Under the pieces are notes generated by a model, which made no database searches, was not told the DNA's origin, and saw only the letters and a program-made list of their open reading frames with translations. 35,890 nt of DNA from an uncultured Lachnospiraceae bacterium. Its GTDB lineage: Bacteria > Bacillota > Clostridia > Lachnospirales > Lachnospiraceae. Below are positions 29,081 to 35,890 of this stretch, piece by piece. The stretch is from NCBI GenBank assembly GCA_910585295.1, contig CAJUDE010000024.1, forward strand, positions 1-35,890, written 5' to 3'. Each line of letters starts with the position of its first letter. Position 1 is the first letter of the stretch. The position numbers and the translations under genes were made by a program.

Positions 29081-31054
29081 TTATTGGGAAGAAAGCGTAA
29101 ACTGCCCCACCAATTCTTTTAGGCAGGCAGCCGCCGCGGAAAGCTGTTCACTTGCAGCCGCGCCTTCCGCAGCAGTGGCGCTATTGCTCTGCACAACGAC
29201 TGATATCTGATTGATGCCCTCTGAAACCTGCTCAACCGACTCCGACTGCTCGTTGGACACAATTGCGATTTGGTCGATAGAATCTACCACAGACTGAATG
29301 CTGTTTACCACGCCAAGCAAAACATCCGCTGTATTTTTGGCAATCTCTGTGCCTATATGTACTGCATCTGTAGAATTTTCAATAAGCTGCGATGTATTTT
29401 GGGCTGCCTGTGCAGACTTGCCAGCTAAATCACGGACTTCCTCTGCAACTACGGCAAACCCTTTCCCAGCGCTTCCCGCCCTGGCTGCCTCCACTGCCGC
29501 ATTCAGTGCAAGTATATTTGTCTGGAATGCAATGTCGTCAATTGTCTTAAGGATCTTCTCAATCTCCTCAGAACTAGCCTGAATCTTTTCCATGGCCTCC
29601 ACTAAGTTCTGCATTTTTTGGTTACACAGAAAAACTTCCTCGCCAGTTTGATGCGTCTGGCTCCTGACATTTAACGCCCCGCTCGCTGTATTTTTGACTT
29701 CCTCAGAAATCATGCTGATGCGTGACGCCAATTCCTGTACGGAACTGGCTTGCTCCGTAGTGCCCTGGCTAAGCGTTTGCGCGCTTGAGGATAATTGGTT
29801 GCTGGCATTTGCCACCTCTTCTGCAGAATGGTTGACTTGATGCATGGCATCGTTTAACTCAACCCTCATATTCCGCATGGAAACCAAAATATCCCGAAAG
29901 CTGCCAACATATACTTCCTCATGCTCCGTATGGATATCCAAATTCTGGTTTGCCATCTCATTGAGCAAAAAACTAATGTCATTAATTACGACGCGCAGCC
30001 CCTCCACCAGAGATTCGGTGGACCGGACAAGCATGCCTGTTTCATCCTTGTTAGAAACCTTTGGCATTGGGGTATCCAAATCACCTTCTACTAACAGCTT
30101 CATCCGTTTCACGCAAGCCTTCATAGGGTTGCCAATATTAATGGACAAGGCAAGGGCAACAATAACAGAAAGCAATATGGAAACCAAAATCACTATAATA
30201 TTGATAACCATGGCGTCCCGTGTGGACGCCAGATAATTGATCTGCGGGGCAGTCACCGCAATGCTCCAACCGTCTGTATCCTGCACCGGGGCATAGGCTG
30301 CAAACATTTTAACCTCTCCGTTTGTATAGCTTCCAAACCCGTTTTTCCCCTCACGCATTTCGGCATGGATTGCCGCCAACTCCTGCAGGGAAGCGTCGCC
30401 CTGCGCTTCTTCCTCTACATTTTGGACTGTGATTGTATCAAGCGTAATATCGGCAATCGTGCTGCCAGACTTATTAATCATATAAGCCCTGCTGTTTTCA
30501 CCAATCTGAATAGCCGATACAATATCATTCAAAAAAGTTTCATGCGGCACAAAATATACAACGCCGACTATGGATTTCCCAAAATCTCCCTCGGAATATA
30601 ACGGCGCCGCCACCATAATTGAGAGTTCCCCTGTGACCTTGCTGATTAATGGCTCCGAAACAAAAACATTCCCTTCCATGGCCTGGCGGACATATTCCCG
30701 GTCTGAATAATCGTTTCCATCAAAAATGCTGATGCCGTCCGCGCCGACAATATTGCCCCTCTGAAAATTATGCATGGAAACACGTTCATCAATAATCGTT
30801 TGCTTTTCTTCCACTGGCACGGTAGGGTCGGACAATTGCGGAATGCACCCTACCTCCATAACGACATTCTTATAAACTTCCAACTCCTGCTGCACACGCC
30901 CTGCCGCCAAGACTGCCGTCTGGCTCATCATCTGTTGAACCGTGGACATGGTATTATTGTAGTTTAGCCCAATACTAGAAGACCCGGATGCAACCAGGCC
31001 AATTAAAACAGTCAGAATCAGGCATAGGTTGATTTTCATACGAATGCTTTTCAT
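29081..31054 (-). CDS. Methyl-accepting chemotaxis protein with a double Cache sensor domain
   Basis: A 657-aa chemoreceptor with a first membrane helix at about 8-30 and a 250-residue extracellular region of the dCache type (IVGADGISIFDGNDYSDREYVRQAMEGNVFVSEPLISKVTGELSIMVAAPLY followed by a smaller second module). A second helix (about 282-305), HAMP and a long coiled coil follow. The signalling tip is the highly conserved IDDIAFQTNILALNAAVEAARAGSAGKGFAVVAEEVRDLA. dCache domains often bind amino acids or small metabolites; the DG.DYSDREYV segment is typical, but the ligand cannot be named. The start has AGGAGG nine bases upstream. A good promoter lies about 270 bases upstream, leaving an unusually long leader. 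It is transcribed alone. Confidence 0.95.
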   Translation of the reverse strand: MKSIRMKINLCLILTVLIGLVASGSSSIGLNYNNTMSTVQQMMSQTAVLAAGRVQQELEVYKNVVMEVGCIPQLSDPTVPVEEKQTIIDERVSMHNFQRGNIVGADGISIFDGNDYSDREYVRQAMEGNVFVSEPLISKVTGELSIMVAAPLYSEGDFGKSIVGVVYFVPHETFLNDIVSAIQIGENSRAYMINKSGSTIADITLDTITVQNVEEEAQGDASLQELAAIHAEMREGKNGFGSYTNGEVKMFAAYAPVQDTDGWSIAVTAPQINYLASTRDAMVINIIVILVSILLSVIVALALSINIGNPMKACVKRMKLLVEGDLDTPMPKVSNKDETGMLVRSTESLVEGLRVVINDISFLLNEMANQNLDIHTEHEEVYVGSFRDILVSMRNMRVELNDAMHQVNHSAEEVANASNQLSSSAQTLSQGTTEQASSVQELASRISMISEEVKNTASGALNVRSQTHQTGEEVFLCNQKMQNLVEAMEKIQASSEEIEKILKTIDDIAFQTNILALNAAVEAARAGSAGKGFAVVAEEVRDLAGKSAQAAQNTSQLIENSTDAVHIGTEIAKNTADVLLGVVNSIQSVVDSIDQIAIVSNEQSESVEQVSEGINQISVVVQSNSATAAEGAAASEQLSAAAACLKELVGQFTLSSQ

Positions 31055-31290
31055 TTTGACATTACCTCCTGCTCACATGGCTGAAAAATGGGATATGCAG
31101 ACGAAAGCGTGCTTAAAAATTGCTTTGTGTCACATGTATTCCCAAATTTATGGCAGGTTTACTCCAAATGAAGGGCACATAGCGGGCTATGTTGGCTGAA
31201 TTTGGCATAAATATGGCATAGCAGGGGATACAGATGGCGGAAATGGATTTTCAAACACGCTCTAACATATTCAATCACTTATACTAGATA
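31055..31290 (-). promoter_or_regulatory. Long structured leader of the second chemoreceptor gene (possible riboswitch or RNA switch)
   Basis: About 235 bases separate the predicted transcript start from the ATG. The leader contains a nested stem: outer arms CCAAAT (31164-31169) / ATTTGG (31200-31205), symmetric 7-base internal loops, and inner arms ACATAGC (31177-31183) / GCTATGT (31186-31192). Further AAAGC/GCTTT pairing lies nearer the start codon. It does not read as a c-di-GMP (GEMM) aptamer or any other class I recognise. Confidence 0.4.
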
Positions 31291-31298
31291 TTACCATT

Positions 31299-31328
31299 AT
31301 TATAAAAGTTACTGTTCTTGCTTGTCAA
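31299..31328 (-). promoter_or_regulatory. Promoter of the second chemoreceptor gene
   Basis: On the minus strand a perfect TTGACA (31323-31328) and a perfect TATAAT (31299-31304) are 18 bases apart. Confidence 0.8.
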
Positions 31329-31387
31329 CCATTAACCTTCCTGAACAAACACAGCAATATTCATAAAAAAGAGATAATTTTGGGCGG

Positions 31388-31430
31388 CAAAAACCCGCTG
31401 CGCCCCCAATATTACATGGGACGCAACGGG
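31388..31430 (-). terminator. Intrinsic terminator of the 71-aa protein gene
   Basis: On the minus strand CCCGTTGCGTCCC pairs (with G-U pairs) with a GGGGGCGCAGCGGG arm and is followed by TTTTT. It begins 16 bases past the stop codon. Confidence 0.85.
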
Positions 31431-31445
31431 GATTCCTTTCCATTA

Positions 31446-31661
31446 TTAAGAAGATGTTTCTGTTGGGGCAACAACCACTTCATACGTTCCATCCCTGTCC
31501 AGTATTGCTTCTGTCTCCTTAAACGGCAATTGCACTCCTCTTGTCCGTTCCACCCTCCTAAGCAGCTTGCACAGCCCAAACCGCCCATACGGCGCTATGG
31601 TTATGTTCCCATCTAACTCCAGTTTATAAGTGTCATTGTCTAATTTTGATATTCTAACCAC
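31446..31661 (-). CDS. Small protein of unknown function (71 aa)
   Basis: I do not recognise this protein. The sequence (MVRISKLDNDTYKLELDG...YEVVVAPTETSS) is mixed alpha/beta with no membrane helix, no signal peptide and one Cys, so it is probably cytosolic. Support for a real gene is good despite its size: a GTG start with AAAGGAGAGG upstream and an intrinsic terminator 16 bases after the stop. It lies downstream of the ADP-ribosylglycohydrolase gene on the same strand, 310 bases away. Confidence 0.6.
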   Translation of the reverse strand: MVRISKLDNDTYKLELDGNITIAPYGRFGLCKLLRRVERTRGVQLPFKETEAILDRDGTYEVVVAPTETSS

Positions 31662-31971
31662 AAAACCCTCTCCTTTCCTGCTGAATTATAAATAGGCGCT
31701 TGCAAAACTCAATATTTTCCTAAATTTCATGCACAAATCTGTAAAATAAAAAGGAAATATTTTCTTAATCAAAAGCAAAGAAATGCATGTTAGCGCTATG
31801 GAAACAAGACTCAAAAAACGCTGGAAGCCTTTGCTGACAGGGTCTTTCGCAGTACAGAAGCTTGTTGGAATGTTTTGCACGTTTTGCATTTCGTGCTTTC
31901 GTATGAGGAAAAAATTTCAAACAAATTGTATAGATTGCGCATCAAATTATGATAATTTAGTTGTTTCGCAA
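31662..31971. other. Gene-free AT-rich spacer, possible decayed element
   Basis: The 310 bases between the 71-aa gene and the ADP-ribosylglycohydrolase gene are AT-rich. Near-perfect inverted arms AATATTTTCCT (about 31710-31720) and AGGAAATATT (about 31753-31762) are present. A 67-codon minus-strand frame (31686-31889) and a plus-strand frame cross the spacer. Neither has a good ribosome-binding site and I cannot place either in a family, so I read the region as non-coding or a gene remnant. Confidence 0.35.
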
Positions 31972-32772
31972 TTATCTATGGATTTTAGATTCAAACTGGT
32001 TCAAGACCCTTCGTATGTTATGGTCAATCCTATCCCTGCACTCCTGTTTCAAAGGCTCTGCTACGCCAAAAAAGGCTTCTGCAATACTTCCCGTAATCGC
32101 CGCCAACGTATCGGTATCGCCACCAAGGGATACCGCATTCCTCAATGCATCCTCAAAACCCTCCGCTTCCAAAAAAGAAATAATGGCCTCTGGAACGGTT
32201 TCCTGGCAGCTTTCCACATGGCAATATGCCGGCCTGACCTGACCTAATGTCCGATCTAAATCATAAGAAAATTCGTGCGCCACATAGTCTTTGATTTCAT
32301 TTTTCCCTGCCCCGTTGCGTGCAAGATAGATACAGCTTGCCGTTGCCTCCGCCCCCTTTATCCCCTCCACATGGTTATGTGTCACGCTTGCCGTTGCCGC
32401 CGCCACTTCCCTTGTCCGTTTCAATGAACCATACAGCCACCCTGCCGCCGATACCCGCATTGCTGAGCCATTGCCATAACTCCCATAGGGCTTTGGGCTT
32501 TCTTCATAGAGCCAGTCCCGAAACCGCTCGCCATACCCTGCATCTGGGTATCTTCTGCCCCAATCCTGCATTTTTCGGCAAACCTCCGTTTTTATTGTTT
32601 CTACATCGGCATCTGTTCCCACTGCAAGCAAAGCATCCGCCACTGCCGCCGTCATTAACGTATCATCTGTAAATCCACAGCCATCCGTAAACAACTCAAA
32701 ATTTTTTGTCTTGCCACCTCTGTCAAACTCAAAGGGGCTTCCAATAATATCTCCCAAAATTGCTCCAAACAT
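31972..32772 (-). CDS. ADP-ribosylglycohydrolase family protein (DraG-like)
   Basis: The family removes ADP-ribose from modified residues or hydrolyses related ADP-ribosyl compounds, using two metal ions. The 266-aa protein has the expected acidic metal sites: GAILGDIIGSPFEF at the start, FTDDTLMTAAVADAL, NGSAMRVSAAGWLY in the middle, and VSLGGDTDTLAAITGSIAEAFFG near the end. All are intact, so it should be active. AAAGGAG lies eight bases before the ATG. It is the third gene after the nuclease-like and membrane-protein genes on the same strand (95-base gap). Whether it reverses ADP-ribosylation of a host target, a toxin or a phage product is unknown; no ADP-ribosyltransferase gene is visible. 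Confidence 0.92.
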   Translation of the reverse strand: MFGAILGDIIGSPFEFDRGGKTKNFELFTDGCGFTDDTLMTAAVADALLAVGTDADVETIKTEVCRKMQDWGRRYPDAGYGERFRDWLYEESPKPYGSYGNGSAMRVSAAGWLYGSLKRTREVAAATASVTHNHVEGIKGAEATASCIYLARNGAGKNEIKDYVAHEFSYDLDRTLGQVRPAYCHVESCQETVPEAIISFLEAEGFEDALRNAVSLGGDTDTLAAITGSIAEAFFGVAEPLKQECRDRIDHNIRRVLNQFESKIHR

Positions 32773-32867
32773 AATTTTCTCCTTTTACACTGCCCGAAAC
32801 GATTTCACATACGCCAACCGTTGTTTTGGCAAATCTGTAACCGCCCCATTCCCTTTGGAATAACTCA

Positions 32868-33269
32868 CTATTTGTCCCCTTTCTTTTTGGCAAGCCCGCT
32901 TACAACCCTGCTAACCATTAGTGTAATAAACAAAATGCTGGCTGGTGAAAGCACCTGGGCAACCACAGCGCAAGCTACGGTCCTTTTATCCAGATCCCTT
33001 TTTTTCGCTTTGTTTCGGGCAACGATTCCAGCAATGGCCGCCACAACCACAAGCACACCAAGATTTTGCCCAAATTCCGGCTCCCCCGGATTAAATACGC
33101 CTATCAAACATATCAATTCCACGGCTGTCAATGCATAATTCACAATCCCTTTTCCTGTCCGCTTCTTTAAATCAGCGTCAAATAACAAGGGGAACAGCAT
33201 AATAAAGATTGCTGCGCCTCCTGCAACCACTACGGCGCCTAACGATAAAATAAACTCTATGGTTCCCAC
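32868..33269 (-). CDS. Multi-spanning membrane protein of unknown function
   Basis: A 133-aa protein not recognised as any known family. Four hydrophobic stretches are seen (about residues 4-28, 43-62, 70-84 and 100-123), with basic connecting segments (KKRTGK, RNKAKKRDLDKR) and a basic C terminus (AKKKGDK). That suggests an integral membrane protein with most loops facing the cytoplasm. The start is a GTG with AAAGGAG nine bases upstream. It lies 39 bases after the nuclease-like gene and 95 bases before the ADP-ribosylglycohydrolase gene on one strand, so the three are probably expressed together. Confidence 0.72.
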   Translation of the reverse strand: MGTIEFILSLGAVVVAGGAAIFIMLFPLLFDADLKKRTGKGIVNYALTAVELICLIGVFNPGEPEFGQNLGVLVVVAAIAGIVARNKAKKRDLDKRTVACAVVAQVLSPASILFITLMVSRVVSGLAKKKGDK

Positions 33270-33308
33270 CCGCCTTCTCCTTTCCCAGTTATTTTTTCAA
33301 ATCTATCC

Positions 33309-34751
33309 TCACTTAACAAAATCCTCAAACGCCTGCATGGACTGATAGCCCAATTCTATGCTGCCAATGCTTTCGGAGCCGCTTCCTGCCTTATATGGAA
33401 AATACGCAAAGCGGCAGCGCCCATCTGTTTTTAATCCCCCTTGTTTTGCTACAACCACCTTACTAAGGCTGGCTGCTTTCTTTCGGCTTTCACCAACAAA
33501 CAAAAATCCCTGCCATAAATTTTGCATAATGGGGCCTTGCATGGATTGATAGGCCGCACTATCAATTAAATTATATTTCCACAGATATCTGCTCCTTCTT
33601 TTCAATTCACTTGTAATTTTCTTTACTGCCCCGCAGTTTTGTACAATACTTTGAAAATACACATAATGTTTCTTTAAATCCTCTGCACTTTTGTGCTTAT
33701 ATTGCAGCGTAATAAACCCAAAACCATATTTTTTATCAAAAACCACAATGTCCGGCTTAAATTTTTCCCCTGCGGGATTTACATTCTTCGTAACTGTATA
33801 GTCCATATCAATTGCACACCAGCCCTGGGCTGTTTTCATATGTTCCTTTACAATTGCTGTCCGAATTTTGATTTCCTCTAAATCACCGCCCTCACTCAAA
33901 AACTTATTTTTCACAGCCTTCAATATTAAATCCAAATAGTCCGGCATAATAAGCGGCATCCCATGTTCTAAGCCCAACAATTCCTGCAGATTTTCTTGTA
34001 ATTGTTTCTGAATGGCGTCCTCATCATATTTTGTAAACACATGCGCTTCCATTAGGCGCTGCAAATAGTTCCTATCCGTCTCATTATCTTTTGATAACCA
34101 GCCCTCGCCCAAATACTTGGCATACCCTTTATCGTCTGCCAGAGTATCGCATTTTTCACTATTCTGTGTCGCTACGCGCCCTATTACCTCGCCATATGCG
34201 CACGCCCGGAACCTTGTTTCTTCCGACCCATCCGGCCCCAAAATTACAATTGGGCATTCCGTTTTTTCGCCGTCATAAAATTGATACTTTTTTAAAATAT
34301 TGATTTTCCAGTATTCCCTATCCGAAAGCTTTATAGTTCCATAATCCAAATCCAATTCTTGGCCAAATTCATAACTCAAGCCATAGTTCCATGCAAGGTC
34401 TGATAAGGCGCCATGCAGTTCCCGCGCCTCATCCCTATCCCCATATTCCATCCCTTCCCGAAACCTCTCATATTCATCCAGCCATTCAAATAAGTACCCT
34501 TCACAGTCCATATACGCCGCATATATTTCATTGCCTGCAAATTCCCATATTCCCGGCTCTTGCGTTTCTTCGGGAAAATTCAAACAATCTGCCATGTTCC
34601 GTTTTCGCAAAGCAATATCCTCAAAATAAATTTTTTTCTTCCCATACTGCATAAAATGGCCCTTATCAATGAAATCCTTATTAATCTTCTGCACCGCTTT
34701 TACAAAATCCACTGTAAAACCTACAATCCTTTCCTCCAGCGACCCTCTCAT
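33309..34751 (-). CDS. Putative PD-(D/E)XK-type nuclease, uncharacterised (480 aa)
   Basis: I do not recognise this protein as a named family. Residues 333-352 read PDIVVFD...GFITLQYK, i.e. an Asp about 16 residues before a Q-x-K on a strand, followed by a Lys/His-rich helix (HKSAEDLKKHYVYF). This is the layout of PD-(D/E)XK nuclease cores, in the Q-x-K form known from Mrr-type enzymes. The first 300 residues are acidic and mostly helical with no clear motif, and residues 400-480 are a mixed C-terminal domain. No membrane segment is seen. The ATG has AGAGGTGG just upstream. It is the first gene of a three-gene block with a membrane protein and an ADP-ribosylglycohydrolase, next to an IS110 element. 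A defence role is possible but only inferred. Confidence 0.6.
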   Translation of the reverse strand: MRGSLEERIVGFTVDFVKAVQKINKDFIDKGHFMQYGKKKIYFEDIALRKRNMADCLNFPEETQEPGIWEFAGNEIYAAYMDCEGYLFEWLDEYERFREGMEYGDRDEARELHGALSDLAWNYGLSYEFGQELDLDYGTIKLSDREYWKINILKKYQFYDGEKTECPIVILGPDGSEETRFRACAYGEVIGRVATQNSEKCDTLADDKGYAKYLGEGWLSKDNETDRNYLQRLMEAHVFTKYDEDAIQKQLQENLQELLGLEHGMPLIMPDYLDLILKAVKNKFLSEGGDLEEIKIRTAIVKEHMKTAQGWCAIDMDYTVTKNVNPAGEKFKPDIVVFDKKYGFGFITLQYKHKSAEDLKKHYVYFQSIVQNCGAVKKITSELKRRSRYLWKYNLIDSAAYQSMQGPIMQNLWQGFLFVGESRKKAASLSKVVVAKQGGLKTDGRCRFAYFPYKAGSGSESIGSIELGYQSMQAFEDFVK

Positions 34752-35095
34752 ATGACCACCTCTTCTTTCTGCCTGCCTCCAACCTTATTAATAACTCCAG
34801 CAACTTCCTGCCCGCTGCCATCTGTATTGCACTGCGCAAAGTTTTTTGTATTAAATTTTCAACGAATCATGAAGGGTTATCACAGCCTATAATGAAAATA
34901 GGGGGGGGCTGGCTCCACTACTGTTTTAGCTTCCTGTCTTGATTTATAATAGTTTTAGGCAGGATTAAGTTTGGACGCACCTTGGAGGATCTGCACCCCG
35001 TTTTTCAACGTAAATGTTTTGCCCTTGAGCGCAGCATATTGTCGCGCCTTTTATGGTTAGCACGAGTAGCAAAGTCCGTATCACCTCGGGCAAAT

Positions 35096-35121
35096 CTCCT
35101 GCCAATTCGATTGCAAAGGAG
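35096..35121 (+). promoter_or_regulatory. Hairpin sequestering the transposase ribosome-binding site
   Basis: CTCCT (35096-35100) can pair with AGGAG (35117-35121), the transposase Shine-Dalgarno sequence, stacked on an inner CAAT TCG ATTG stem-loop. Such a fold would keep translation low, a common safeguard in insertion sequences. Confidence 0.6.
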
Positions 35122-35130
35122 ATGCTCTGT

Positions 35131-35535
35131 ATGAAAGACCTTCTGGAAATTTCCTGTGGGCTGGATGTCCACAAAGATAAAATTGTTGCCTGTATCCTGA
35201 CTGGTCCTTTGGGTAAGCCGACAAACTCTGAAATCCGGGAGTTTACCACATTAATCCCTGATATGATTGCTTTACGGGACTGGATCGTTTCTCAAAACTG
35301 CCATCATGTCGCTATGGAAAGCACAGGTATTTACTGGATGCCTATTTATGAAATACTCGAAGAAGCGTTTGGCGGCGATATTACTTTGCTGGTTGTAAAC
35401 GCACGCCATATGAAGAACGTCCCTGGCAAGAAAACAGACATGCGGGATTCTGAATGGATTTCCACCCTGTTACGTGCCGGGCTTTTGAATGGCAGCTTTA
35501 TTCCCGAAAAAAAATCCGGGAGTTCCGTGACTTAA
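35131..35535 (+). CDS. IS110-family transposase, N-terminal part (DEDD domain) ending at a frameshift
   Basis: The frame encodes the RuvC-like catalytic domain of IS110 transposases. The DEDD residues are seen as Asp in CGLDVHKDK, Glu in AMESTGIYW, and two Asp in GKKTDMRDSEW. The ATG at 35131 has AAAGGAG nine bases upstream; the open frame extends further 5' but that part is element leader. At an A8 tract (35507-35514) the frame passes into an early stop (KSGSSVT). The expected continuation (IREFRDLNRYRKSVIRDI) is found in the -1 frame. The transposase is therefore either inactivated, made by -1 slippage on A-AAA-AAA, or affected by a one-base sequence error. Confidence 0.88.
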   Translation: MKDLLEISCGLDVHKDKIVACILTGPLGKPTNSEIREFTTLIPDMIALRDWIVSQNCHHVAMESTGIYWMPIYEILEEAFGGDITLLVVNARHMKNVPGKKTDMRDSEWISTLLRAGLLNGSFIPEKKSGSSVT

Positions 35536-35890
35536 ACCGTTACCGTAAGAGCGTCATCCGTGATATCACATCCCAGAAAAACAGAGTTGAGAAGTTCCTG
35601 CAAAGCTCTGGCTTTCGCCTTTCCTCTTTTATTTCTGATATTTTTGGCGCTTCCGGCAGGAACATCATCCGGCATCTCACTGAGCATGGACAGATTGATC
35701 GGTCTGCTTTGGATTCCTGCTTAAAAACAAAGACAAGAAACCGTATAGATGAAATCCTCATGTCCGTAAATGGAACCCTGTCAGAACATCAAAAAGCCTT
35801 CCTGAAGATTCTTATGGACCATTATGACTCCTTAAAAGAACATCTTGCTGAAATCGAAAAGAGTCTTGAGGCGGACATGGCCCCATTTTC
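35514..35890 (+). CDS. IS110-family transposase, continuation in the -1 frame (partial)
   Basis: From the A8 tract onward the -1 frame stays open to the end of the window. It reads IREFRDLNRYRKSVIRDITS, then QKNRVEKFLQSSGFRLSSFISDIFGASGR and a helical region (LSEHQKAFLKILMDHYDSLKEHLAEIEKS). This is the conserved linker region of IS110 transposases that leads to the second, Tnp_20-type domain with the catalytic Ser. That domain would lie past the window end. The intact continuation argues that any break is recent or tolerated. Confidence 0.8.
   Translation, partial: MREFRDLNRYRKSVIRDITSQKNRVEKFLQSSGFRLSSFISDIFGASGRNIIRHLTEHGQIDRSALDSCLKTKTRNRIDEILMSVNGTLSEHQKAFLKILMDHYDSLKEHLAEIEKSLEADMAPF

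Larger units (their letters stand above)
34895..35890 (+). mobile_element. IS110-family insertion element, truncated by the window end
   Basis: The transposase gene from 35131 has the RuvC-like DEDD domain of IS110 elements. These elements lack terminal inverted repeats and place a long non-coding region ahead of the transposase, consistent with the roughly 200 gene-free bases from about 34900 (TATAAT at 34945-34950). The left boundary cannot be fixed; a G8 tract at 34901-34908 is close to the last recognisable host sequence. The right end lies beyond the window. In studied IS110 elements this leader encodes a bridge RNA that specifies target and donor DNA. Confidence 0.75.

Noticed and set aside
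31055..31290. Cyclic-di-GMP (GEMM) riboswitch in the chemoreceptor leader
   Set aside because: The conserved GEMM core around GCAAA...GGTAGC-type blocks is not found on either strand.
31783..32247. 154-codon plus-strand frame running into the ADP-ribosylglycohydrolase gene
   Set aside because: Most of it is antisense to the conserved C-terminal half of that enzyme, and no start signal is evident.
1..35890. CRISPR array, tRNA or rRNA genes
   Set aside because: No regular spacer-repeat pattern and no tRNA- or rRNA-like conserved blocks were seen on reading the window; a covariance-model scan would be the decisive test for tRNAs.

Overview
The window looks like chromosomal DNA of a low-to-mid GC, Gram-positive anaerobe of the class Clostridia, most likely a Lachnospiraceae-type gut bacterium. 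This rests on gene content and protein style: SAM-I riboswitch-controlled metK, GlpP, long-form HPF, CsbB/GtrA/YfhO surface glycosylation genes, two lipoproteins, HypB and two chemoreceptors. Strong GGAGG ribosome-binding sites and occasional GTG/TTG starts fit this. I saw no rRNA, tRNA or CRISPR array. Genus cannot be fixed by eye.

Layout. 1-3300: a tyrosine recombinase and metK, both on the minus strand, with three copies of a structured intergenic repeat around metK and a SAM-I riboswitch plus terminator ahead of it. 3300-8090: a c-di-GMP phosphodiesterase (HD-GYP), murA with tandem promoters, a divergent shikimate-kinase-like protein, a PrcB-type lipoprotein and a plsC-type acyltransferase. 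8058-11400: murF, ddl and hpf on the minus strand. With murA these form a peptidoglycan-precursor theme. 11570-14055: an SDR/FabG-like reductase, an XRE regulator, glpP and a CsoR-type metal sensor with a TTG start.

14064-21023: a response regulator/histidine kinase/greA operon, divergent from a three-gene operon yfhO-gtrA-csbB. That operon encodes a complete machine for putting a sugar on a cell-surface polymer on the outer face of the membrane. The shared intergenic region carries TTAAGA repeats suited to an OmpR-type regulator. 21238-24451: an orphan hypB, a chemoreceptor and a small alarmone synthetase. 24621-28794: a MocR regulator convergent with a probable operon of a PepSY lipoprotein, endonuclease III and a DUF1015 protein. 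29081-31054: a second chemoreceptor with a long structured leader.

31446-34751: an accessory block. It holds an uncharacterised 71-aa protein, an ADP-ribosylglycohydrolase, a multi-spanning membrane protein and a 480-aa protein with a PD-(D/E)XK-like (Q-x-K) nuclease signature. The last three lie on one strand like an operon and are the best candidate here for an undescribed system. The window ends inside an IS110-family element whose transposase is split at an A8 tract and whose ribosome-binding site is held in a hairpin.

The most unusual structural signal is a family of dispersed hairpin repeats (five copies) that sit directly beside intrinsic terminators.
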